Assembly (NCBI GenBank): GCA_902462635.1
Contig: CABQCN010000054.1
Coordinates: forward strand, 1-7,755
DNA: 7,755 bases
Direction: 5' to 3'
Source of the DNA: an uncultured Oscillospiraceae bacterium
GTDB taxonomy: Bacteria; Bacillota; Clostridia; UBA1212; UBA1255
Shown: piece by piece, positions 1-6,144 of the stretch
Layout: each line of letters starts with the position of its first letter
How positions within the stretch are numbered: the stretch's first letter is position 1
Notes under the pieces: generated by a model
Database searches by the model: none
What the model was told of the DNA's origin: nothing
Seen by the model: only the letters and a program-made list of their open reading frames with translations
Translations under genes and position numbers: made by a program

Positions 1-967
1 TGTATAAACCGGCTCCGAATCCATCCTTTCCCGCCGTCCACGCGCACCACGTTTCCGGATTCCCATCTTTCATCTCGAATCTGCAATACCGCGAAAATTG
101 CGGATCTCCCCAGAATTCGAGATCTCCTTTCACGGTCGGCGCGTCGCCCGTCCAGGGCGCCGTTCCGCCATAATATGTAAAATGATCCAGATAACTGATT
201 ACATAGAACGCAGGGAGTTCCTGATGCGACATTCTGTGCGTATAACCGGAAAAGTCCACAAAACGGTTATCGACGCGGATGCAATCTTCTATAAGAATAT
301 AGGTATTCTCCATATAGCTCGGCGTAATCCGGTTGTTCTGCGCCCAATCCATTGGCTGCGATTTTACAGAAATGCGGTCTGCAGAAATACGGTAATCGAC
401 GATTTTACTTTTATTGTTATACTGGTCGCCGCCCTGAACGGGGTTATACGACCATTCGGAGCCATTATAAACGGCGCATCGGTACGGCGGACGCGTCGTG
501 CCGTAATAAGATTGCTGAATCAGACGCCCGGCATCGCAGCGGTTCAGCAAATTTCCCAATCCGTTTCCGTTCCGTTTATCCGCGATTTCACAAAGCCCGC
601 CGCCCCAGCGCAGATCGGCCCCGATGCGGAAGCGCTCATTTTCAAGATACAGAATGTCTTCCGGCCGCTCCGCTTGCTGCGTATCGAGCGCCCGCAGCGA
701 AAACGAAGGCGCCCCCTCCCCTACAGGCAAAAATTCGAGCCTGTAGACCCCTCGGGCGTGCGCGCCGTCCAGGAACCCGTCGATATAAGAAGAAAACGTT
801 TGATTCTCTCCGGCTTCGAGAAAAAACTTCTCACAATACACGCCATCGGGGATATGATAGAAGATCTTCCCCTTGACCGGCAGAGAAGAGGAATACGCTA
901 TGATATATTTCTGAAATTCTCCGCCGCGCGGCTCCGCAAAATCCATCGCTATCGTTTCATGTTCCAT
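1..967 (-). CDS. Large protein of unknown function, 3' end cut by the window edge
   Basis: The minus strand is open from an ATG at 967 to the left edge, giving 322 residues with no stop. I chose this start because GGAG lies 8 bases upstream and an in-frame TAA lies seven codons further upstream. There is no signal peptide or membrane segment, so the visible part looks cytoplasmic. Residues 1-90 look beta-rich, with FFLEAGENQTFSSYIDGF near 48-65. The core after residue 105 is rich in Trp, Tyr and Gly, including LRWGGGLCEIAD (119-130), LLNRCDAGRLIQQSYYG (140-156), NPVQGG (175-180), HQELPAFYVISYLDHF (248-263) and PWTG (271-274). From memory, DAGRLIQQSYYG and QELPAFYV resemble blocks in uncharacterised proteins found near glycoside hydrolases. 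I cannot name the family, and a sugar-related role is inference from those blocks and from the divergent EIIC-EAL and hydrolase genes. Confidence 0.85.
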   Translation of the reverse strand, partial: MEHETIAMDFAEPRGGEFQKYIIAYSSSLPVKGKIFYHIPDGVYCEKFFLEAGENQTFSSYIDGFLDGAHARGVYRLEFLPVGEGAPSFSLRALDTQQAERPEDILYLENERFRIGADLRWGGGLCEIADKRNGNGLGNLLNRCDAGRLIQQSYYGTTRPPYRCAVYNGSEWSYNPVQGGDQYNNKSKIVDYRISADRISVKSQPMDWAQNNRITPSYMENTYILIEDCIRVDNRFVDFSGYTHRMSHQELPAFYVISYLDHFTYYGGTAPWTGDAPTVKGDLEFWGDPQFSRYCRFEMKDGNPETWCAWTAGKDGFGAGLY

Positions 968-1003
968 ACGTTCCACTCCGTCATTTCCTTAAGATATGGG
1001 GGT

Positions 1004-1032
1004 ATCATAGCATAGTTGGATCCCGGGGACAA
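1004..1032 (-). promoter_or_regulatory. Sigma-A-type promoter for the minus-strand gene ending at 967
   Basis: Read on the minus strand, TTGTCC (1032-1027) is followed after 17 bases by TATGAT (1009-1004). A run of seven A residues (1043-1037) sits just upstream of the -35 box, where an UP-like A-tract would lie. The expected transcript start is about 30 bases before the ATG at 967. The match is by eye. Confidence 0.6.
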
Positions 1033-1051
1033 GCGGTTTTTTTGCGTGATA

Positions 1052-1084
1052 TTGATTGCAAATTCCAGCCGTATATGATATGCT
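1052..1084 (+). promoter_or_regulatory. Promoter region for the EIIC-EAL / hydrolase operon
   Basis: Two overlapping sigma-A-type promoters can be drawn. One is TTGCAA (1056-1061), a 17-base spacer and TATGCT (1079-1084). The other is TTGATT (1052-1057), a 16-base spacer and TATGAT (1074-1079). Either gives a leader of about 40 bases before the GTG at 1130. The minus-strand promoter lies back to back at 1004-1032. I cannot tell from sequence which pairing is used. Confidence 0.55.
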
Positions 1085-1117
1085 AGCACGGTTGGTTCCC
1101 ATCATCCAAAGGAAAGC

Positions 1118-1124
1118 AAGGAGG
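1118..1124 (+). promoter_or_regulatory. Strong ribosome binding site that fixes a GTG start
   Basis: AAGGAGG is a full Shine-Dalgarno match and ends 5 bases before GTG at 1130. It supports the GTG as the start of the EIIC-EAL gene, because the next in-frame ATG codons lie inside the first membrane segment (residue 33 onward). Confidence 0.8.
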
Positions 1125-1129
1125 ACACT

Positions 1130-3283
1130 GTGATATCCGCGGAAAAAGTAAAAGCATCCTTCTCAGGAGCCTTTCAGCGTATCGAATCGAATCACATTAT
1201 TACCGCCATTAAAAGCGGTCTGGTTATGGCGCTGCCCGTTCTGATGGCGGGTTCCGTTTCCCTGATTATCAGAACGTTTATCAATGGGTATATTTCTTCC
1301 CCCAACGCTTTTGTTTCGGCCATTTATTCGCTTTCAACCTTTATTTACGACGCTACGTTCGGGATCGTGGCCATCTATATGGCATGTTTTATCAGTCTCT
1401 GTTATATGCGCCAGTTCAAGAATGACAACCTCTATGTTTACGGCGCGCCGATTTCCGCAATCGCCGGCCTTGTGATTCTCAGCGGAGGCCTGGATGCCGG
1501 AATCGCCGCCGGAAGCTTCGGAGTCAAGGGAATGTTCAGCGCAATTTTCGCCGCCATCTTAGCCTCTTTTCTATACCGTAAAATATTTGCGTTCTCCTCC
1601 CGCATGCAGCTGTTCAGCCGCGGCGCGAACGTTTCCTTCCATAATGCGATGAACTGCATTCTGCCGTTCGTCACCGCGACGGTATCCTTTGCGCTGATCA
1701 ATCTGACGATCAACCTGACGTTGGAGGCCGACAGTTTTCAGGAATTGTTCATCAACGCTACGAATCATATCTTTTTAAATATGGGCAGGAATTTCGGCAG
1801 CAGCCTGCTGTTCGTATTGATTTCCAGTTTTTTATGGTTTTTCGGCATCCACGGCAGCGACGTGCTGGACCATGTGGCATCCAGTTTGTTTCACCCGGGG
1901 ATGGAACTCAACATGGCGCTCGCCGCTGCAGGCGCGCAGCCTACGGAAATCTATACCAAAACGTTTCTGGACGTCTTTGTATTAATGGGCGGCTGCGGCG
2001 CGCTGATGGCGCTCCTGATTGCGATTTTTAGATTCAGCCGAAAACGCGTCACCCGCAAGCTGGCCAAAACCGCCGCGATCCCGATGTTGTTCAATGTCAA
2101 TGAAATTATGGTATTCGGACTGCCGATCGTCCTGAATCATGTTTTTTTCATTCCGTTCCTCTTATGCCCGGTCGTTTGTTTGATTTCTTCTTACTTCGCC
2201 GTTTCGCTCGGTCTCGTCCCGATCGTGGCGCGTACCGTAGAATGGACGACGCCGGTTTTCCTCAGCGGCTATCTGGCGACGGGTTCTATCGCGGGTACGC
2301 TCCTCCAGTTATTCAATTTGATGCTCGGCATGGCGGTGTATTATCCGTTTATCAGGCTTTATGACAAAATTCAGGGAAAACAGGCCGAACGGAGTATCGA
2401 GACGCTGACGCACCGTTTGCAAGAGGCGGAACGTACGGGAAAACACGTTATGCTGACGATGCAGGACGATGAAATCGGGATTATTGCCAAAATGCTGGCA
2501 GCCGAACTGAAAGAAGCCATCGCAAAGGGGAAACTCGATCTATATTATCAGCCGCAATATAATGCGCAGGACCTCTGCGTCGGCGCAGAAGCCCTGCTCC
2601 GCTGGAACAATCGCAGTTACGGTATGATTTACCCGCCGCTGATCATCCGTCTGGCGGAAGAAACGGATTTTTTATTCGATCTGGAGAAATACGTCTTTGA
2701 AAAAGCGACGGACGACAGCGCATACTTTGCAGAACTGATCCCATGGGATTTCAAAATCTCCATAAATGTTACGCCAACGACTTTAGAAAACAAAAAATAT
2801 CTGGAATTATTAAAAGATTACTCGATGCGTCCGGACTTCCGGAAAGGACGGTTTTGTATCGAAGTTACGGAGCAGGGCGCGCTTACAAACAACAGGCGGA
2901 CGCACCATTTACTGGAAAAAATCCATGCGATGGGATACTACCTGGCAATCGATGATTTCGCAATGGGAAGCACCTCTTTAAAATACCTGCAAAACAATGC
3001 TTTTGATTTGGTAAAGTTAGATGGGAGCCTCGTCAAAAATCTGAAAAACACCAGCAGCCGCGAAATTATCGCCTCCATTCTGTACCTTTCCAAATCTCTT
3101 GGTTTTCTGGTGCTGGCGGAATTCGTGGAAACGGAAGAAATCCGCAGCGAACTGGAGAAGATCGGCTGTACGCTGTACCAGGGATATTTGTACAGTCCGG
3201 CCGTCAAGAAACACGATCTGGCGGAACTGATTCTTAAAAAACCGGCGGCAGAGGAGAATAAAAATGACGGAATTTCACGTTGA
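1130..3283 (+). CDS. PTS EIIC (lactose/cellobiose family)-EAL domain fusion; putative sugar-responsive c-di-GMP phosphodiesterase
   Basis: This 717-residue protein joins a sugar-binding membrane domain to a cytoplasmic signalling enzyme domain. Residues about 20-412 form a PTS EIIC of the lactose/cellobiose type with some ten hydrophobic segments. It keeps the FFGIHG motif (237-242, His241) and FNVNEIMVFGLPIVLN (321-336, Glu325), which match the sugar-contacting His and Glu known in this family; the usual NEP is NEI here. A polar helical linker (about 413-465) leads to an EAL domain (about 466-705). The expected catalytic residues are present: Glu487 (EALLRW), Asn546, Glu578 (EVTE), Asp608-Asp609, Lys629, Glu664 and Gln684. 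The predicted reaction is cleavage of c-di-GMP to pGpG. Loop 6 reads DDFAMGSTS instead of the usual DDFG(T/A)GYSS. No GGDEF, EIIA or EIIB domain is present. The start is GTG behind a full ribosome site, and the 3' end overlaps the hydrolase gene by 20 bases. Whether EIIC transports or only senses sugar is open. Confidence 0.93.
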   Translation: MISAEKVKASFSGAFQRIESNHIITAIKSGLVMALPVLMAGSVSLIIRTFINGYISSPNAFVSAIYSLSTFIYDATFGIVAIYMACFISLCYMRQFKNDNLYVYGAPISAIAGLVILSGGLDAGIAAGSFGVKGMFSAIFAAILASFLYRKIFAFSSRMQLFSRGANVSFHNAMNCILPFVTATVSFALINLTINLTLEADSFQELFINATNHIFLNMGRNFGSSLLFVLISSFLWFFGIHGSDVLDHVASSLFHPGMELNMALAAAGAQPTEIYTKTFLDVFVLMGGCGALMALLIAIFRFSRKRVTRKLAKTAAIPMLFNVNEIMVFGLPIVLNHVFFIPFLLCPVVCLISSYFAVSLGLVPIVARTVEWTTPVFLSGYLATGSIAGTLLQLFNLMLGMAVYYPFIRLYDKIQGKQAERSIETLTHRLQEAERTGKHVMLTMQDDEIGIIAKMLAAELKEAIAKGKLDLYYQPQYNAQDLCVGAEALLRWNNRSYGMIYPPLIIRLAEETDFLFDLEKYVFEKATDDSAYFAELIPWDFKISINVTPTTLENKKYLELLKDYSMRPDFRKGRFCIEVTEQGALTNNRRTHHLLEKIHAMGYYLAIDDFAMGSTSLKYLQNNAFDLVKLDGSLVKNLKNTSSREIIASILYLSKSLGFLVLAEFVETEEIRSELEKIGCTLYQGYLYSPAVKKHDLAELILKKPAAEENKNDGISR
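3250..3256 (+). promoter_or_regulatory. Ribosome binding site inside the end of the EIIC-EAL gene
   Basis: AGAGGAG ends 7 bases before ATG at 3264 and lies within the last codons of the upstream gene. It sets the start of the hydrolase and fits translational coupling, because ribosomes ending at TGA 3281-3283 would finish just past the next start. Confidence 0.7.
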
Positions 3284-4628
3284 TTTTAACCGAAGGACAG
3301 GCAGGATCAAACCGATGCACGGCGTCGGCAACGCGCCGCTGCTCGGCTGCAGCGATACCTTGTTTCATTACCTCGGGGAAGCCGGCATCCCCTATTCCCG
3401 GCTGCACGATACCGGCGGAAATTACGGCGGCGGATGTTTTGTGGATATCGCTAATATTTTCCGCGATTTTAACGCCGATCCGGCGGATCCCGCCTCTTAT
3501 GATTTCGCCTTTACCGACTGGCTGATCGCGGAACTGGAGAAACAAAACGTACAGCCGTTTTACCGTCTGGGCGCGTCGATCGAATGCGAACACTATATCC
3601 GCGCGTACAACATCTACCCGCCGGCGGATTTTCGGAAATGGGCCGAAATCTGCGCCGGCATTATCCGGCATTACAATGAAGGCTGGGCAGACGGATTCCG
3701 TTACGGAATCCAGTATTGGGAAATCTGGAACGAACCGGACAACGAACCGGAAATCCGGGACAACCCGATGTGGAAAGGTACGAAAGAAGAGTTCTTCCGG
3801 CTTTACGAAATAACGTCCAATTACTTAAAAGAACAATTCCCGCACCTGAAGATCGGCGGATACGCCGGCTGCGGCTTTTACGCGATTTCCGACTCCGCGT
3901 TTTCGGCAAACGCCAATTCTTCCCACAGAGTGGAATATTTCCTGGAGTTTTTTCATGATTTTCTAAAATATATCACGGCGCCGGAACATAAAAGCCCGCT
4001 GGACTTTTTCTCTTGGCACAGTTATATGACGATCGAGAAAAACATTTCTTACGCGCAGTACGCGCGGGAAGCGCTCGATTCGTACGGCTTTTCGGAAACG
4101 GAAAATATTCTGAACGAGTGGAATATGGGGCCGAATCTGCGCGGTACGCTGGAAGACGCCTCGTACATTTCCGGCATGATCAGCGCCATGCAGAATACCC
4201 CGATCGATAAAATGATGTATTATGACGCGCAGGTACACGCCAACTACGGCGGTTTGTTTGATCCGGTGCACCGCACCGTATTTAAATCCTATTACGCGTT
4301 TTGCGCCTTCAATGAGCTTTACCGGCTGAAAAACCAGGCGGCCTGTTCCGCGCCCGATACAAAAGATGTGACCGCGCTGGCGGCCGTCGGCGAAGACGGA
4401 CGGTCCGGCGCGCTGCTCGTTACCAATATGAATCCGACGCCGGTTTCCATAGGATGTTCCCTTGCGCCCGCCGTCGGCCGCTCCATCTGGTCCGTCAGAT
4501 GCCTGGCAACGGACGAGGAACACGCGTACGCGGAGACGGATGCGTTCCGGTATGATGCTGCGCTGAACCGGATTGCCTGCAGGCTCCCGGCTCACAGTTT
4601 TTATTTATTCCGCATCGGGCAGGAATAA
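3264..4628 (+). CDS. Intracellular clan GH-A glycoside hydrolase, GH39-like (beta-xylosidase-related)
   Basis: This 454-residue protein has the signatures of a retaining clan GH-A (beta/alpha)8 glycosidase. WEIWNEPD (152-159) carries the likely acid/base Glu157 after the clan's typical Asn156. ILNEWNMG (282-289) carries the likely nucleophile Glu285. SWHSY (250-254) and SRLHDT (45-50) match conserved active-site strands of GH39-like enzymes. Residues about 1-350 form the barrel, and the remaining ~100 residues look like the small beta-sandwich typical of GH39. There is no signal peptide, so it should act in the cytoplasm on an imported glycoside. GH39 includes beta-xylosidase and alpha-L-iduronidase; the true substrate is not visible here, and a sister GH-A family is possible. 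The 20-base overlap with the EIIC-EAL gene argues for one transcript and linked function. The only other gene close downstream converges from the other strand. Confidence 0.88.
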   Translation: MTEFHVDFNRRTGRIKPMHGVGNAPLLGCSDTLFHYLGEAGIPYSRLHDTGGNYGGGCFVDIANIFRDFNADPADPASYDFAFTDWLIAELEKQNVQPFYRLGASIECEHYIRAYNIYPPADFRKWAEICAGIIRHYNEGWADGFRYGIQYWEIWNEPDNEPEIRDNPMWKGTKEEFFRLYEITSNYLKEQFPHLKIGGYAGCGFYAISDSAFSANANSSHRVEYFLEFFHDFLKYITAPEHKSPLDFFSWHSYMTIEKNISYAQYAREALDSYGFSETENILNEWNMGPNLRGTLEDASYISGMISAMQNTPIDKMMYYDAQVHANYGGLFDPVHRTVFKSYYAFCAFNELYRLKNQAACSAPDTKDVTALAAVGEDGRSGALLVTNMNPTPVSIGCSLAPAVGRSIWSVRCLATDEEHAYAETDAFRYDAALNRIACRLPAHSFYLFRIGQE

Positions 4629-4661
4629 ACGGGTTTTCATCTTTCGGACAGCGTTCCGCCT

Positions 4662-6026
4662 TTATGCTTTCAGCCGGAAAATGCCGGATCCGTTCGGACT
4701 TTCCGTTATAATCTCTTTCGTCCGCAGAATCGCAAGGAATCCGCGCGTATCCTGCAGGGAAAACCCAAGCGCGCCGGAAAGTCCGGAGGCAGTCGCAGAA
4801 ACATTTTTCGTCAGATACTCTATGACGGCCGCCGACCCCGCGCTGAGTTCCGCCGCACCGGTGCGGATCCGCTCCCGTTTCACATCTCCCGTAAGCGGTA
4901 AAACGGTCGTAATGCGCTCCGGGTGAAATTCTTCCCGGATCTCCGGTGCGGAGAATCCATGCCGTTTCCAAACGTAAAACAAATTCTGGATCCCGCTTCC
5001 GGTTCCCCTGCCGATCTCCATATATTTAAAAACCCGGAAAATGACGGTATTTCTCGGATCCGATACGCCGCCGGCGTAAACGCGTTCTTTCTGCACGCGG
5101 AAGCTGCCGGGGTTGGAAAATTCGATGCGGTCCGGCGCGGCGCGCACGCAAAGGCCGCCTGCCGCATGATAATCCGCATTGATCAGCGAATTGGAAAAGG
5201 CTTCCAAGATCCCCCGTCGGATCTCGGGATCCGCTGCCGCGGCGCAGGAAGCCGTTATTTCGTCACACACGGTCAAATAAATATCCAGGAGATTCTTTCC
5301 GTATTGCCGCGTATCACCCGATGGATCCGTATAATAAAACCGATACTCCGGGAATAAAGAAAGAATGGTTTCGATCCCGGCAAACAGCAAAATCCCGGCG
5401 GCGGCAGGATGCAAACGCCCGTCTTTTCCCAGGGCGGCGGCGCCGAGCCGGAGCAGAAAAGCCGTGTCATCCGCATCCGCGGCCTCATTCCCAAGCGCGC
5501 GGCAGCGCCGGATCGTATCCGTCATCAGAACATCCGGAGAAAGCTCCTCGTACACCTGCATATCGTGCGTACGCTGCGCTGCATCGCGCAGCATTGCCTG
5601 TATTTCTTCTTCCGTACAGCGGTAATCGCCTTCTCCGCTGCGCCGGTACGTTCCGGAGAACGGATTCTGATTGATGTATACGGGCCGGTCCGTACGCTGC
5701 GCGCGGGGAACGTGGATCGATATGATATGGTTCCCTGCGATTTCATGGATCTGCAGATCGGCTTCCGACAGGATATTGGCGCTGACTTTCGTTCTGTCCT
5801 CCAATAAAGTGCGGAAGCGGGAGAGCAGGCGTTCCGGATCCGGCAGATCGATACAGCGCAGTATTTTACCTGGGAGTTCTTCTACGCCGAGCAAGATGAC
5901 GCCTCCCAGGGTGTTGGCGAATGCCGAATACGTCTCCCAAAGGCTTTCCGGCAGTCCGCCGAGCGCCTTCTTTGCCTCGATCCGGTTGTTTTCTTTATAT
6001 TTGCCGATATCGTTGAAATCGATCAT
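4662..6026 (-). CDS. AlbA_2 (Schlafen-type) and HATPase_c_4 domain protein with C-terminal winged helix; putative regulator
   Basis: This 454-residue protein has the architecture often labelled putative transcriptional regulator or 'RecG-like C-terminal' protein. The AlbA_2 domain spans about 8-125, with the typical start NRIEAKKA (14-21) and core SAFANTLGGVILLGVEE (34-50). A HATPase_c_4 region follows: EAFSNSLINADYH (275-287), IEFSNPGSF (301-309), DPRN (323-326) and a Gly-rich IGRGTGSGI (338-346). Residues about 396-454 look like a winged helix-turn-helix. No membrane segment or signal peptide is seen, so it is cytoplasmic and probably binds nucleic acid and a nucleotide; the physiological role is unknown. 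I chose ATG 6026 because AGGAGG lies 7 bases upstream. A longer frame from 6092 would start upstream of the expected transcript start and put the ribosome site inside the gene. It diverges from the helicase-like gene at 6145 and converges on the hydrolase gene. Confidence 0.88.
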   Translation of the reverse strand: MIDFNDIGKYKENNRIEAKKALGGLPESLWETYSAFANTLGGVILLGVEELPGKILRCIDLPDPERLLSRFRTLLEDRTKVSANILSEADLQIHEIAGNHIISIHVPRAQRTDRPVYINQNPFSGTYRRSGEGDYRCTEEEIQAMLRDAAQRTHDMQVYEELSPDVLMTDTIRRCRALGNEAADADDTAFLLRLGAAALGKDGRLHPAAAGILLFAGIETILSLFPEYRFYYTDPSGDTRQYGKNLLDIYLTVCDEITASCAAAADPEIRRGILEAFSNSLINADYHAAGGLCVRAAPDRIEFSNPGSFRVQKERVYAGGVSDPRNTVIFRVFKYMEIGRGTGSGIQNLFYVWKRHGFSAPEIREEFHPERITTVLPLTGDVKRERIRTGAAELSAGSAAVIEYLTKNVSATASGLSGALGFSLQDTRGFLAILRTKEIITESPNGSGIFRLKA

Positions 6027-6033
6027 TGACGTA

Positions 6034-6039
6034 CCTCCT
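6034..6039 (-). promoter_or_regulatory. Ribosome binding site fixing the start of the AlbA_2 gene
   Basis: AGGAGG on the minus strand lies 7 bases before ATG at 6026. It decides for this start over the longer in-frame ATG at 6092. Confidence 0.8.
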
Positions 6040-6059
6040 GCGTTTCTTTGGTTATAATA

Positions 6060-6088
6060 AGTATAGGAGCCGCGGTACGGGATTGCAA
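6060..6088 (-). promoter_or_regulatory. Sigma-A-type promoter of the AlbA_2 gene
   Basis: On the minus strand, TTGCAA (6088-6083) is followed after exactly 17 bases by TATACT (6065-6060). The predicted transcript start is near 6053, giving a leader of about 27 bases to ATG 6026. The -35 hexamer is its own reverse complement and is shared with the plus-strand promoter of the next gene. Confidence 0.7.
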
Positions 6089-6111
6089 ACATATTTTACC
6101 GCGTGTATAAT
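6083..6111 (+). promoter_or_regulatory. Sigma-A-type promoter of the helicase-like gene
   Basis: TTGCAA (6083-6088), a 17-base spacer and a perfect TATAAT (6106-6111) make a strong vegetative promoter. The predicted start near 6118 gives a leader of about 27 bases to ATG 6145. Its -35 box is the same six bases used by the divergent AlbA_2 promoter. Confidence 0.75.
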
Positions 6112-6144
6112 AAAAACAGCATCAGCAGAAACGGAGAGATCGGT

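Noticed and set aside
98..1015. Long plus-strand open frame of 305 codons
   Set aside because: It starts at TTG with no ribosome site, its product is Arg-rich and low in normal protein features, it runs through the promoter of the minus gene, and the minus-strand frame over the same bases has coherent motifs and a good ribosome site.
1092..1109. Leader hairpin TTGG / CCAA upstream of the EIIC-EAL gene
   Set aside because: Four weak pairs with a ten-base loop; there is no T-run, no ribosome-site sequestration and no resemblance to an RNA switch or PTS antiterminator site that I can defend.
3963..4595. Minus-strand open frame of 210 codons inside the hydrolase gene
   Set aside because: Shadow of the hydrolase reading frame: Arg-rich product, no recognisable domain, no promoter or ribosome site.
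4636..4660. Possible terminator hairpin with CGGA / TCCG arms between the convergent genes
   Set aside because: Only four base pairs and no following T-run on either strand.
6027..6092. N-terminal extension of the AlbA_2 protein from an ATG at 6092
   Set aside because: It would include the ribosome site and the -10 box inside the coding region, and the domain homology starts only after Met at 6026.
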